In this document: piece by piece, positions 1-11,312 of the stretch
Layout: each line of letters starts with the position of its first letter
Numbering within the stretch: position 1 is the stretch's first letter
NCBI GenBank assembly: GCA_963669315.1
Contig: OY770021.1
Span: 3,596,001-3,660,000 of the forward strand
DNA from: SZUA-547 sp963669315
GTDB lineage: Bacteria > Pseudomonadota > Alphaproteobacteria > Rhodobacterales > Rhodobacteraceae
Reading direction: 5' to 3'
Length of the DNA: 64,000 nt
Notes under the pieces: model-generated
The model's database searches: none
The model's input: the letters and a program-made list of their open reading frames with translations, nothing else
Told to the model about the DNA's origin: nothing
Made by a program: the position numbers and the translations under genes

Positions 1-676
1 CCTCGTAAGCGCCGTGCTGGCAGACGGAGACGTTCACATCGGCGCGCAAGCTGCCTTCCTGCATGTTTCCGTCGCAGGTGCCGAGATAGCGCATGATCTG
101 GCGCAGCTTGCGCACATATTCCGCCGCTTCTTCCGGGCCGCGAATGTCGGGGCGAGAGACGATCTCCATCAGCGCGACGCCGGTGCGGTTCAGATCGACG
201 AAAGAGTATTCCGGGTCCATGTCGTGGATCGACTTGCCGGCGTCCTGCTCCACATGGATGCGCTCGATCCGAACCTTGCGGGCGACGCCAGGCTCTATAT
301 CGACCAGCACCTCGCCTTCGCCGACGATCGGGTCTTTGAACTGGCTGATCTGATAGCCCTGCGGCAGATCGGGGTAGAAATAGTTCTTTCGGTCAAAGAC
401 CGAGCGCGTGTTGATCTCCGCCTTCAAACCCAGCCCGGTGCGCACCGCTTGTTCGATACAGAACTCGTTAATTACTGGCAGCATGCCCGGCATCGCCGCA
501 TCAACGAGGCTGACATTCGAGTTCGGCTCAGCTCCGAACTCAGTGGACGCCCCTGAAAACAGCTTGGACTGCGAGGCGATCTGGGCGTGAACCTCCATCC
601 CGATCACGACCTCCCAATCGCCTTTGGCGCCATGGTAGGTTTTCGGCTTCGGCTCTTTATAGGCAAGCTCGGTCAT
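1..676 (-). CDS. gatB: Aspartyl/glutamyl-tRNA amidotransferase subunit B, 5' part (runs off the left edge)
   Basis: GatB is the kinase/transamidase subunit of GatCAB, which converts Glu-tRNA(Gln) and Asp-tRNA(Asn) to the amidated forms in the cytoplasm. The reverse strand from the ATG at 676 stays open to the window edge, about 225 residues. It carries the family N-terminus: WEVVIGMEVHAQI, then KLFSGAS, PGMLPVIN, the RKNYFYPDLPQGYQIS block, and VDLNRTGVALMEIVS. These match the Mg/ATP-binding cradle of GatB. The C-terminal helical and YqeY domains lie outside the window. It is divergent from the binding-protein gene that starts at 811, leaving a 134-base promoter region. Confidence 0.95.
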   Translation of the reverse strand, partial: MTELAYKEPKPKTYHGAKGDWEVVIGMEVHAQIASQSKLFSGASTEFGAEPNSNVSLVDAAMPGMLPVINEFCIEQAVRTGLGLKAEINTRSVFDRKNYFYPDLPQGYQISQFKDPIVGEGEVLVDIEPGVARKVRIERIHVEQDAGKSIHDMDPEYSFVDLNRTGVALMEIVSRPDIRGPEEAAEYVRKLRQIMRYLGTCDGNMQEGSLRADVNVSVCQHGAYE

Positions 677-810
677 CAGGGGGCTCCGCGTATGTGTCGC
701 GGGGTTTCTAGGATGGCAGCGCGCGCGCGGCAAGAGCGGCGGAGATCATTGTCTTTCCGACCGGCGTGGCTAGGCTTGCTGCAGAAGAAAACAAGGGTGA
801 GGAGACGGTA

Positions 811-1665
811 ATGATTCGCAAAATTGCGATGAGCGCTGCGCTGACGCTGATGACTTTCGGCGGAGCGACGCAGGCGCAGGCGGATAGTGTTCTTGATGGC
901 ATCAAAAACAGGGGCGAGATTCGCATTGGGTTTCGCAAGAATGCGCCGCCATTCTCCTTCCGAGACATGAACGGCGCGCCGACAGGACTCGCCGTTTGGC
1001 TCTGTCAGGACGTCGCCAAAAGTATCCAGAAAACGCTTGGCCTTGAAGGGTTGAAGTTTACTTACGTGCCGGTGTCCGCGACCACGCGTTTCGATGCGCT
1101 TCAGGAGGGGAAGACCGACCTGCACTGTGGGCCGACGACGGCGACTCTTGAGAGGCGTGAGGCGCTGGATTTCTCCATCCCCTATTTTATCGATGGCGCC
1201 AGCGCCGTGCTGCTGGGCGACTCCCCCGATAATCTGGCGGACAGCAACAACGCGCCGATCGGCGTGCTTAAGGGCACGACGACGGTGAAAGTTGTTGAGA
1301 ATTTGATCGCGGAACAGGGCCTTGGTTCGCCCCTGAAGCTGTATGATGACCACGCGGCGGGCCTGAAGGCGATGATAGACGGCGAGGTCGCGGCCTATTT
1401 CGGCGATCAGGCGATCCTGATCTATCAACTAGGACTGCTGCGGCCCGATACGCCGGTGAAACTTTCCCGTGCGCAACTGTCGTTCGAGCCCTACGCGCTG
1501 ACGATGAAACGCGGTGAAAGCGACCTGCGTCTGGAGGTCGATCGCGCGCTGAGCGAGATTTACCGCTCAGGTGCCATCCATTCTCATCTCGCTGCGGCGT
1601 TCGGCGATGTCGGTCTCAGCGATCTGGCCATCAAGCTTTATCAGGTGGTCGAGTTGCCTGAATAG
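811..1665 (+). CDS. Amino-acid ABC transporter periplasmic substrate-binding protein
   Basis: A 284-residue solute-binding protein of the SBP_bac_3 (polar amino acid) family. The start at 811 is preferred over upstream in-frame starts because GGAGACGG precedes it and it yields a clean signal peptide (MIRKIAMSAALTL then cleavage near AQA-DS). The mature N-terminus ILDGIK-like/IRIGFRKNAPPFSFRD and the DALQEGKTDLHCGPTTATLERRE segment are the family's ligand-binding lobes. No permease or ATPase gene is beside it, so it is an orphan binding protein here. It could serve a transporter encoded elsewhere or act as a periplasmic sensor. The ligand cannot be told from sequence. Confidence 0.85.
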   Translation: MIRKIAMSAALTLMTFGGATQAQADSVLDGIKNRGEIRIGFRKNAPPFSFRDMNGAPTGLAVWLCQDVAKSIQKTLGLEGLKFTYVPVSATTRFDALQEGKTDLHCGPTTATLERREALDFSIPYFIDGASAVLLGDSPDNLADSNNAPIGVLKGTTTVKVVENLIAEQGLGSPLKLYDDHAAGLKAMIDGEVAAYFGDQAILIYQLGLLRPDTPVKLSRAQLSFEPYALTMKRGESDLRLEVDRALSEIYRSGAIHSHLAAAFGDVGLSDLAIKLYQVVELPE

Positions 1666-1668
1666 CGC

Positions 1669-2472
1669 CTAAGCCTCCGGGAAATAGGTCTTGAAGTCGT
1701 CGCGCTCTCGCTCAAGCTTGCGCTGGTATCGCGTTTGAAGGAGATCGACGACCACCACCGCCGCGACCGCGAAGTAGAAGGTGGTTTTCGCCATCGGCTC
1801 GACCGGGAAGCCGAAGAACATGAGGTGGGCCTGATGCCCGCCTTCACCCAAAAGCACGACCCCGACGATCATCAGGATAAACAGGCCCAGAACCTCGAAT
1901 TGCCGGTTCCTCTGCAAGAACGCTGCGACGTGATCGGCCAGCAGCATCATCGCCGCGCCTGAGATCAGGATCGCGGTTGCGAGCACCCAGAACACCTCGG
2001 TGATGGCGAGGGCGGACAGGATCGAATCGAAGGAAAAAACCAGGTTCATCAAGACGATCATGAAGATTACCTGTCCGGCCGATTTGCGCGATTCGCCTTC
2101 GCCCTCATGCTCGATATCGTCGACCGATAGCATGTGGGTGATTTCCTTGATCGCCGTGTAGATGATGAACAGGCCTCCGCCCAAAAAGACGATCGTGGCG
2201 AAATTGAACGACCCTTCGACGATGCCGGGCAAATCGATCGAGAAAAACGGCGCCTGCAGCCGGGAAATCAGTTCGATCATTGCGAATAGAAGCACAATGC
2301 GCAGCGCGACGGCGATGCCAATCCCGAGCCGGCGCACGCGGGCCTGGTCTTCAATGGGCGCACGTTTCGATTCGATCGAGATGTAGAGAAGATTGTCAAA
2401 CCCAAGCACCGCTTGCAAAAAGATCAGCACGGCGAGGTTGGCGATATTCTCGATGGCGAGGAATTCGGTCAT
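1669..2472 (-). CDS. TerC family integral membrane protein
   Basis: A 267-residue polytopic membrane protein of the TerC/YkoY family, linked in characterised members to tellurite resistance and manganese export. Two hallmark acidic membrane motifs are visible: LGFDNLLYI near the N-terminus and FSFDSILSALAIT in the middle. Both lie within hydrophobic segments, with roughly seven membrane spans in all. ATG 2472 (MTEFLAIENIANL) was chosen over an upstream in-frame start because the preceding 24 residues are non-conserved and polar. The gene converges with the binding-protein gene, with 3 bases between stop codons. The metal specificity is not shown by the sequence. Confidence 0.88.
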   Translation of the reverse strand: MTEFLAIENIANLAVLIFLQAVLGFDNLLYISIESKRAPIEDQARVRRLGIGIAVALRIVLLFAMIELISRLQAPFFSIDLPGIVEGSFNFATIVFLGGGLFIIYTAIKEITHMLSVDDIEHEGEGESRKSAGQVIFMIVLMNLVFSFDSILSALAITEVFWVLATAILISGAAMMLLADHVAAFLQRNRQFEVLGLFILMIVGVVLLGEGGHQAHLMFFGFPVEPMAKTTFYFAVAAVVVVDLLQTRYQRKLERERDDFKTYFPEA

Positions 2473-2551
2473 GTCTTTGCTCTGATTGGCGGAAGGCGCG
2501 GGGATCGGGCGCAAGAAACCACAGGTTGCGCCTTGGCGCAACATGCACGTT

Positions 2552-3562
2552 TCAGGCTAGGCCGTAACGATCGCGATAGCTGATAAGGTCGCCCAGCGTC
2601 GCCGCCTCGTAGACGCCTCTGGCGATGGCCCGCGCCACGCAGTCGGCCGCGAGCATGCCAATGCGCGCGACATCGGCCACAGGATCAGCCAAGGGCTGCG
2701 CATCGGTAGACAAAGCGAAGACGATGTCTCCATCCAGCGGCGTGTGCACGGGCCGGATCGCACGCGCCACGCCATCTTGCGCCATGATTGCGACGCGTTT
2801 CGCCTGAGCTTGTGTCAGGGCGATGTCGGTCGCGATGACCGCGAGTGTCGTGTTGGCGCGAGTTTCGGTCGGGAAGACATGATCCAGCTCCGTCGGCGCG
2901 TTGGCGGGGCGCTTACCGCCAAACTCGCCATCGCGTTCGAATGACCAGGCCCAGAACGTGTTCGAGCCGGGGATCAGCACCGAGCCATTCGGATTGACCG
3001 CCGCCAGTGCACCTATGGTCATGCGCCGTTCGCCGGTCTCCCAGATCACAGAGGCGGATCCCAGCCCACCTTTCAGATCGCCCGCGGTCGCGCCCAGCCC
3101 GGCGCCCGTACTGCCAAGCTCGAAATCAGTGGCCGCGCTTGCCGCTGCGGCGCGGCCGAGCGCAGGGTAGGGAGGGGCCTCGCCCCAGTCCTTGTCCCCG
3201 CCATTCAGCAGATCGAACAGGATGGCGGCGGGGACGATAGGCGCGCGCGCGGGCCCTACGGCGAAACCGCGTCCCTGACTCGCCAGCCAGTTCACAACAC
3301 CGCCTGCCGCGTCCAGACCGAAAACGGAGCCGCCGGACAGGGTGATTGCGTCCACTCGCTCCACGGTGGTCGCCGGATCGAGAAGGTCGGTTTCCCGCGT
3401 TCCGGGGCCGCCGCCCCGCACATCGACGGCGCAGACCGCGGGCGCATTCGGCAGGATCACGGTGACGCCTGTGCGGACCGCGTGGCCCTCGGCGTTTCCA
3501 ACGGTGAGCCCGGCGACGTCGGTGATCAGGTTATGCGGGCCGGTTTGCAGCGTTGTTGTCAT
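2552..3562 (-). CDS. P1/S58 family peptidase (DmpA/L-aminopeptidase-D-esterase type)
   Basis: A 336-residue N-terminal-nucleophile hydrolase of the DmpA/BapA family, which self-cleave into two chains and hydrolyse beta- or D-aminoacyl peptides and amides. Visible hallmarks are the N-terminal ITDVAGLTVGNAEG block, the RGGGPGTRETDLLDP segment, LSGGSVFGLDAAGG, and a late TTLAVIATD at the Nt-nucleophile chain. ATG 3562 overlaps the TGA of the upstream deacetylase gene as ATGA, so the two are translationally coupled. The partnership suggests peptide or amide scavenging, which is inference. The exact self-cleavage residue is not resolved here. Confidence 0.85.
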   Translation of the reverse strand: MTTTLQTGPHNLITDVAGLTVGNAEGHAVRTGVTVILPNAPAVCAVDVRGGGPGTRETDLLDPATTVERVDAITLSGGSVFGLDAAGGVVNWLASQGRGFAVGPARAPIVPAAILFDLLNGGDKDWGEAPPYPALGRAAAASAATDFELGSTGAGLGATAGDLKGGLGSASVIWETGERRMTIGALAAVNPNGSVLIPGSNTFWAWSFERDGEFGGKRPANAPTELDHVFPTETRANTTLAVIATDIALTQAQAKRVAIMAQDGVARAIRPVHTPLDGDIVFALSTDAQPLADPVADVARIGMLAADCVARAIARGVYEAATLGDLISYRDRYGLA

Positions 3563-4851
3563 ACCTGACGTTGTAGCAGCCGTTTGGCCGCCCCCGCCAT
3601 CACCTTGGCCGAGGCGACCATATCGTCGATTCCGACCCACTCATCGGGCTGGTGGGCGAGGTCCAGCACGCCCGGTCCGTAGGCGACGCAATCCTGCAAA
3701 TGGCCGATGCGCACAACATGTTTCTGGTCAAAGGTGCCGGGAGAGACGACGGGCTCCGCTGGGCGACCCAGCACCCGCTCGATCTCCGCCGACAGGGCGC
3801 GGGGAACTGGCGCTGAGGCGTCGATCATCGTGGGAAGAAAGCTTAGAACGTCTTTGAGATCACAGTTAAAACCCTTCCGAGACGCCCTCAACTTTTCTAT
3901 GATTTCAGCGATTTCGGCTTTGACCTCCTCCGGGTTCTCCTCGATCAGATAACGCCGGTCTATCACCATGCGGCAACTGTCCGGCACGCAGGGCGAGGGC
4001 AGCCCGTCATAGTCCTCCGTCAAGCCGCCATGGATGGAGTTGATGTTAAGCGTAGAGGCGCGCGCGCCCTCAGGCGCCACGGGCATCGAGGTGCGCTTGG
4101 CCGCCAAACGGGGAAGGAGGTTTGTCTCGATCTCATGCAACACCGCCCCCATATGCCGAACCGCGCAATCGCCCAGGAAGGGCATGGAGCCATGGGCGAT
4201 GCGCCCCTTGGTCTCCAGCTCCGCCCACCAGACGCCGCGATGGCCCAGGCAGACCCTGTCGACGTTCAGCGGCTCGGGAATGATGACGTGATCGACGCGA
4301 GGCGGGGAGAAATATCCCCGTTCGGCCAGAAAGCCGACGCCGCCATAGCCGCCCGATTCCTCGTCCACAGTGCCCGAAATTTCTATCGCGCCGGGTAAGT
4401 CCGGCTCTAGCTCGACGAGCGCCTCGACGGCGACGACCATCGCGGCGATCCCGCCTTTCATGTCGCAAGCGCCGCGGCCCCAGACCTTGCCGTCCTTCAC
4501 CTCACCCCCGAACGGGTCGACGGTCCAGTCTTCGCCAGCTTCAACCACGTCGATATGGCCGTTGAAATGCACGCAGGGGCCAGGCGACGGGCCTTCGCGG
4601 CGGGCGATGACGTTAATGCGCGGGTGGCGGTCATTGTCTCCGGGCGCGCCCGTGGCCCGGACATACTCCACGTCGAAGCCGCGCGCCGCCATCCGGTCGC
4701 CGAGCAACCGGGCGCAGGGCTCATAGGCGTCGCCGGGCGGGTTGATGGTGGGGATGCGGATCAGATCCTGACAGAGCGCGATGATCTCGACCTCGCGCGC
4801 CGAGATCTCGGCGTCGAGCGCGGTCGGGTCGGCTGTCGTGGTCTGGTCCAT
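3559..4851 (-). CDS. M20 family deacetylase/desuccinylase (ArgE/DapE type)
   Basis: A 430-residue zinc peptidase-fold enzyme. The metal-site motifs are present: HFNGHIDVVEAG (His/Asp ligands), WGRGACDMKGG (bridging Asp), and DEESGGYGG (catalytic Glu pair). Later come HRGVWW and GTFDQKH at the dimerisation and active-site regions. The family removes acyl groups from amino acids (acetylornithine, succinyl-diaminopimelate) or acts as a carboxypeptidase. Annotation as ArgE is only a family-level guess, because arginine genes are absent nearby. ATG 4851 follows a GGAGCC ribosome site. It is the first gene of a two-gene operon with the S58 peptidase. Confidence 0.85.
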   Translation of the reverse strand: MDQTTTADPTALDAEISAREVEIIALCQDLIRIPTINPPGDAYEPCARLLGDRMAARGFDVEYVRATGAPGDNDRHPRINVIARREGPSPGPCVHFNGHIDVVEAGEDWTVDPFGGEVKDGKVWGRGACDMKGGIAAMVVAVEALVELEPDLPGAIEISGTVDEESGGYGGVGFLAERGYFSPPRVDHVIIPEPLNVDRVCLGHRGVWWAELETKGRIAHGSMPFLGDCAVRHMGAVLHEIETNLLPRLAAKRTSMPVAPEGARASTLNINSIHGGLTEDYDGLPSPCVPDSCRMVIDRRYLIEENPEEVKAEIAEIIEKLRASRKGFNCDLKDVLSFLPTMIDASAPVPRALSAEIERVLGRPAEPVVSPGTFDQKHVVRIGHLQDCVAYGPGVLDLAHQPDEWVGIDDMVASAKVMAGAAKRLLQRQV

Positions 4852-4920
4852 GCGGGCTCCGGGGTTGCAGCCCATACGATGCGCTGATGTCGCAATTGGT
4901 CAAGAGGGTCGGGGCGCTGC

Positions 4921-4957
4921 AAAACAAAAAAACCGCCGGGCCATCAGGCCCAGCGGC
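4921..4957 (-). terminator. Rho-independent terminator of acsA
   Basis: On the minus strand, immediately after the acsA stop at 4988, there is a GC-rich hairpin (arms GCCGCTGGGCC and GGCCCGGCGG, loop TGAT) followed by a run of eight T and a further T-rich tail. This is a strong intrinsic terminator that separates acsA from the M20 gene. Confidence 0.9.
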
Positions 4958-4987
4958 GAAGCGTAAACCGGATTGGCGCGTTTACGG

Positions 4988-6925
<1,938 letters not shown>

Positions 6926-7365
6926 GTTTCACTCCCAAAGATTATCTGCTTTCGGCCCGTTGCGGCCGTTTGATTTTCGGGCGGCGCCCGCCCGTTGGAA
7001 CAAAGCGCCCCGTTTTGGTTTCAATGTCAAGTTTCGCGAGGCGAAACCCATTGGCGCGCGCTGCTTTAGCGCAATCCGCGTGCAAGGTAAAAACTTGAAC
7101 TGTCAAACCGCTGTCTGATCAATGTGTCACTGTCGACGCGCGGCGCGGCTTAACCGCGCAATCAGAGCAGACCAGAGAGGTGATTTTCTCGCATGTTTCA
7201 GCAATTCGAAAATTTGAAGACGGCGTATTTTTTGGTGGCTTTAATTGGTTAAATCCGTCGACACGGCCAAGCGAACCGCCTCTGACTATGAAGTGCCCGT
7301 CTCAAAGGTTCGCTGAAATTGAGTGACTACGAATTACCGCGATACCCATTTTTCTAAACGGTCCA
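6926..7365. other. Non-coding region upstream of acsA
   Basis: No convincing gene. It must hold the acsA promoter. Two short inverted repeats are visible: TTTCGC/GCGAAA around 7034-7048 and GCGCGG/CCGCGC at 7143-7159. Neither is followed by a T run on a useful strand, so they are not called terminators. The right half is relatively AT-rich. Confidence 0.5.
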
Positions 7366-8358
7366 CTACACCCAAATCGCCACGATCCGTTCGAATGTCC
7401 AGAATGCGGCCAGAACCCCAATCGCTGACGCGATGGCTGCGGGCCACGCGAATGAACGGAAGGGCCCTATCCGGCCCAGAATTTGCACGACGACTAACGC
7501 CCCAGCAATAAAGATTAATTGACCGATCTCAACCCCGACATTGAAGAAGAGAAGTGCAGCCGGCACGGCGTCCCCGGGCAATCCAACCTCGCTGAGCGCG
7601 CCAGCGAAGCCAAAGCCGTGCAAAAGGCCGAATGCGAAGGCGACGACCCAGGGTTTGCGTATCGCCAGCGTGGTCACGCCCCTTTGGCGATGTACGACTT
7701 CGGCCGCGACAAATACGATCGACAGAGCGATCAAGGCCTCGACGAGTCGGGGCGGCGCCGAAAGAATGCCGAGGGTCGCCCCCGCCAGTGTGATCGAGTG
7801 GGCGAGCGTGAACGCGGTTACTGTTCCGACCAAACGTCGCCATCCTGCCACAAGCATCAGTAGAGCTGTGACGAACAGCAGATGATCGATTCCGAGAAGG
7901 ATGTGTTCGATGCCGAGAGAGAGATAGGCTAGAGAAACCTCCGCAAGGCCTTGGGGTCCGGCCACCGACACCGTCGGCGTCTCTGGCGTCGCCCTTTGCG
8001 TTTCGCTTCCGCCCCCCAGGTATTCCACGCGCACCAGCACATCGGTGCGCAGAAACTGCAACCCCTCGATCGCCAAACTGGCGTCTCGCAATCCGTTCTC
8101 ACAGGTCAGCACCGACCGCTTCTCGGCGTATACGCCGGTCTGTTTGAAAACCGGAGCGCCGGACTCCCGACAGTCGGGCGGGAATACAGGCTCGATATCG
8201 AGCGCCTGCCCGGCTCTGACCGGCTTGCGCCAAAGAAACTTGAACTCGCCCTGCTCAGTTTCCTGCAACTGCAGCAGGCCCGGTCGAACCTCATGCGCGA
8301 CGGCCGGCGCGCAGAACAGAACGACCGCAAACAGATAAAGAAGCGTGCGCCGGTTCAC
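7366..8358 (-). CDS. HupE/UreJ family membrane protein
   Basis: A 330-residue protein with a signal peptide (cleaved near VAHEVRP), a periplasmic N-terminal domain of about 140 residues, and a C-terminal bundle of six or so membrane helices. The HupE/UreJ signature is present: LGIEHILLGIDHLLFV, FTLAHSITLAGA and LLHGFGFAGAL, whose histidines fit metal (nickel/cobalt-like) handling in characterised relatives. The long periplasmic domain is typical of the subgroup found beside PpiC and DUF3604 genes, not of hydrogenase operons. Its ATG overlaps the stop of the upstream PpiC gene by 4 bases. No hydrogenase or urease genes are nearby. Confidence 0.85.
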   Translation of the reverse strand: MNRRTLLYLFAVVLFCAPAVAHEVRPGLLQLQETEQGEFKFLWRKPVRAGQALDIEPVFPPDCRESGAPVFKQTGVYAEKRSVLTCENGLRDASLAIEGLQFLRTDVLVRVEYLGGGSETQRATPETPTVSVAGPQGLAEVSLAYLSLGIEHILLGIDHLLFVTALLMLVAGWRRLVGTVTAFTLAHSITLAGATLGILSAPPRLVEALIALSIVFVAAEVVHRQRGVTTLAIRKPWVVAFAFGLLHGFGFAGALSEVGLPGDAVPAALLFFNVGVEIGQLIFIAGALVVVQILGRIGPFRSFAWPAAIASAIGVLAAFWTFERIVAIWV

Positions 8359-9188
8359 GGCTGCGGGCTTTCGATCGTAATGTCGTAATTTTCCTTCAGG
8401 CGCTTTAGCACCTCCGCCCGCGTCTCGCGCTCCCTCTGATATTCAAAGTCGCGAGAGACCATCTCTCGAACCTCCTCGAATGGCCGCGCTTCGCCGGGGG
8501 TCGCGCGCTCAACACGGACCAGATGCCACCCATAGGAGGACTCGACAGGACCGTTCCATTCGCCGGACGGCAGTTCAACCACGGCGTCTGCGAAGTCGCC
8601 GCCGAAGGACCGGCCGATATCCTGCGTAGTGGCGTCATCCATGGCGGGGGGCAGCAGGCTGGGCGAAGCGAAGGCTGCAAGGTCAAACAGGGGATCGTCG
8701 TTAATCCTGTTCAGAAGGTCGGGCCAGTTTACATCACCGTTTTGCTTCAGATGAATTTGCTGGAACGTTAGCAGCGCAGGGGCGTGATACCGTTCCTTTT
8801 CGGCAAGATAGAATGCCCGCAGCAAATCCTCATCCGGCGCCGCCTGGGCGAGGGCGTCCGCCAGCAACAACTTCATCTTCTGGCGCATCCGGCGGCGGAC
8901 GATCAGGTCGTCGCGGTCAAGCCCGATCTTAAGGGCCTCGCGATACATCAGTTCTTCCGCAAGATAATCCTCGATCAGGCCATCCAGTTCCTGACCGGTC
9001 GGCGAGCGGCGCCAGGTCCGCTCGAAATTGGCGGACAGGCTCTCGACCCGTTCAGCCGTCACCACGATCGTTTCGCGCGGCGGCTCCTCCGGCGGCGCGA
9101 AAGCTGCGTAGGCGGCAAAAAGCCCGCCTCCCAAGATCAGGAACTGGAGGACGGGCTCTTTCAGAAGTCTCGGAAATATCGAATTCAC
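8355..9188 (-). CDS. Membrane-anchored parvulin-type peptidyl-prolyl isomerase
   Basis: A 277-residue protein: one N-terminal membrane anchor (VLQFLILGGGLFAAYAAF), a helical SurA/PrsA-like segment, and a C-terminal parvulin (PpiC) domain from about residue 137, with LLTFQQIHLKQNG and SSYGWHLVRVE as the conserved edges. It would fold exported proteins in the periplasm. The start is GTG at 9186-9188, directly abutting the TGA of the DUF3604 gene at 9189-9191, so translation is coupled. Its likely clients are the products encoded in the same operon (inference). Confidence 0.85.
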   Translation of the reverse strand: MNSIFPRLLKEPVLQFLILGGGLFAAYAAFAPPEEPPRETIVVTAERVESLSANFERTWRRSPTGQELDGLIEDYLAEELMYREALKIGLDRDDLIVRRRMRQKMKLLLADALAQAAPDEDLLRAFYLAEKERYHAPALLTFQQIHLKQNGDVNWPDLLNRINDDPLFDLAAFASPSLLPPAMDDATTQDIGRSFGGDFADAVVELPSGEWNGPVESSYGWHLVRVERATPGEARPFEEVREMVSRDFEYQRERETRAEVLKRLKENYDITIESPQP

Positions 9189-11150
9189 TCAGGACTCCGG
9201 CGTGTACCAGATGGGAGAGGTATAGGCGCGTTCCTGCGTCTTCATATCAGCCTCCAATGGCATATCCACTCCGAAACGCAGGGCGTCATAGGCGGTCCAA
9301 CGTGGAGTTGGAATTTCGATAACCCGTGCATAGTATAACGCCCTCAGCGCTGGATCGAATTCAGGATCGGTCCAAACCGTGATCAGTTCCGGCGCGCCGA
9401 TCGTGTTGGTGAAGGTGGCGCGTGCGACGTCCACCGTGTCGCCGACCGGAGGCAGTTTGCCATCCGCTCCGGGTTCACGATCGCCCGACCAAACGACGTC
9501 AAACACTTCCTCGTGCGTCGCGCCATCGGCGTCGAGCCAGCCTTTGATGATCTGGATGCGATCAAGATTGCCGCTGTATGGGTCTTTCAATGCAGCAACC
9601 AAAAAATTTGGTGCGGCCGCGCCGTCCGATGCAGGGCCAAGATCGCCCCCCATTGGGACACCCTTGGAATAACCGATTTCAGCAGGCAGTCGGCTGGCGG
9701 CGTCCTCGTCGGAGTAGTCCCACCCGCCGAACAGGCGCACAGTGATGCGCGGGCCTGTGGTGGCGTAAACCTCCCGCCGCTCCATGGCGTCGAAGATCGC
9801 GCGGCGATTATTGTCCGTAGCCCAGACCACTGCGTATCCGGATGCAGCCATTTCCCAACCAAGGATTTTTGTCGGACCGAACTCGCCGACGAGGTGCTCG
9901 GCGCGTTCCGGCTCTGGCTCCACCGCGGAAAGCTTGCCGAAGAAGTTGTCCTCCTCGGCGGTGGCCAGCCCGGTATGGCTATCGGTCGAGCCGACAAGGC
10001 CGAACTTGTAAGGGTTGACCCCCTGTTTAGACTCCAGTTTCAGACCATTTTTCAGAGCTTCACGCGTATATTCGTATTGCAGCATGTCGTCTTCTTTCGG
10101 AACCGGCCCAAGATTGGATTTGTCCCACGTCTCGTAGTCGGCAAACTCGTCGTTCGGACTGAGGAAGGCATGCGCCTCACCGTCACCCTTGATCTGGGTG
10201 ATCTCATAGAGCGGCTCCCATTTCGCGCGACGCTCGGCGTAGTCGCCGTTTAGCGGTTCGCCGGTCGCTGGGTTGGTTTCGACCGGAAACATGATTCCGT
10301 TCGAAACATTGCCGTTGTGGGCGAGCGCCAGCACCCTTCCGCCAGTCTCCGTTTCGTAGTTCTCCATCCAAGTCCACAGATCCTCCGGGTTGAAGCTGGC
10401 TTCGGCAGTGAAGGGCAATACCTGCTCCGCGCGACGGATGCCGTCGCGATAGAGGGCGTTGCGGTGAAGATTGTTGCCCCCTTCCGTCGAGGTCCATTCG
10501 TAGCCGATGATGCTTGTGAAGCGCCCGGGATCGTTAAACTCTTCGGCGGTCTCCAGATACTCGTCCCAAACTGTCTGCACGAAGCGTGGATCGAGCACGG
10601 CAGCCGGCATCGCCTCACCTGTTATGCCGGCGAATGTCTCAATCACCTCCATGGTCGCGCCCATTGCGGTTTCGCCGCCAGCATTGAGGCGCGAATTCCA
10701 ATCTCGGACTTTGGGATCGCGCATCAGCAAGGGGTTGCCGGCGATGATCTCGTTCATTGCGCCCAAGCCATCGGAATGATCCGAAACCACCAGCCAGTCG
10801 AGCGGTCGGGAAAGTTGGACTTTCAATCCGTGGCTGGTCTTTATCTCGTCACCACGAGCGAAGCGAAAAGCGTCGGCGGGGCTGAGCGTCACGCCGAACG
10901 CGCGCGCGTCCAGCGAGTTCGACGTGTGCAGATGCGTATCGCCCCACAACACCCTGGTTGGAAAGCGCCGTCCCGTATAGGGCAAGAAATCATCGCGCTT
11001 GAATATACCGACGTCGTCGCCGCTCAACGACATCTCGCCGACTTGCCCGCCGTTGGAAGCGCCTTCGGCCAACGCCGCTGAACCAATTGCGCCAACCAAG
11101 ACGAGCGCCAGGGTGGAGGCGGCGGCATGGAGAGAACCGGTCGTAATCAT
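9189..11150 (-). CDS. Exported DUF3604 (PHP-like) protein, paralogue A
   Basis: A 653-residue secreted or periplasmic protein of the DUF3604 family. ATG 11150 follows GGAGCC and gives a signal peptide ending near AALAEGAS. Putative metal ligands are the WGDTHLHTS motif, VVSDHSDG, ALAHNGNVSNG and the late STDSHTGLATAEEDNF block, which resemble the His/Asp set of PHP-type metallohydrolases. No substrate is established for the family. It heads an operon with the parvulin and HupE genes. It is about two-thirds identical by eye over the aligned blocks to paralogue B at 11667-13607, so it looks like a local duplication. Confidence 0.85.
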   Translation of the reverse strand: MITTGSLHAAASTLALVLVGAIGSAALAEGASNGGQVGEMSLSGDDVGIFKRDDFLPYTGRRFPTRVLWGDTHLHTSNSLDARAFGVTLSPADAFRFARGDEIKTSHGLKVQLSRPLDWLVVSDHSDGLGAMNEIIAGNPLLMRDPKVRDWNSRLNAGGETAMGATMEVIETFAGITGEAMPAAVLDPRFVQTVWDEYLETAEEFNDPGRFTSIIGYEWTSTEGGNNLHRNALYRDGIRRAEQVLPFTAEASFNPEDLWTWMENYETETGGRVLALAHNGNVSNGIMFPVETNPATGEPLNGDYAERRAKWEPLYEITQIKGDGEAHAFLSPNDEFADYETWDKSNLGPVPKEDDMLQYEYTREALKNGLKLESKQGVNPYKFGLVGSTDSHTGLATAEEDNFFGKLSAVEPEPERAEHLVGEFGPTKILGWEMAASGYAVVWATDNNRRAIFDAMERREVYATTGPRITVRLFGGWDYSDEDAASRLPAEIGYSKGVPMGGDLGPASDGAAAPNFLVAALKDPYSGNLDRIQIIKGWLDADGATHEEVFDVVWSGDREPGADGKLPPVGDTVDVARATFTNTIGAPELITVWTDPEFDPALRALYYARVIEIPTPRWTAYDALRFGVDMPLEADMKTQERAYTSPIWYTPES

Positions 11151-11312
11151 GGGGCAGGCTCCGATTTCAGGTTTTCGCTTCAATTTGTCGAAGATCGATC
11201 GGCGACGCCAATGATTGAGCCGATCAAATATCGCTGTATAGAGGCCGCGCCGCAATTCACCGCGACCGAAAACGACCAAGACACGCGATCAGCACTCGGA
11301 AGCGGCTGCGAC

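Noticed and set aside
14..590. Plus-strand frames at the left edge
   Set aside because: They are antisense to gatB, which is clearly read on the minus strand from 676.
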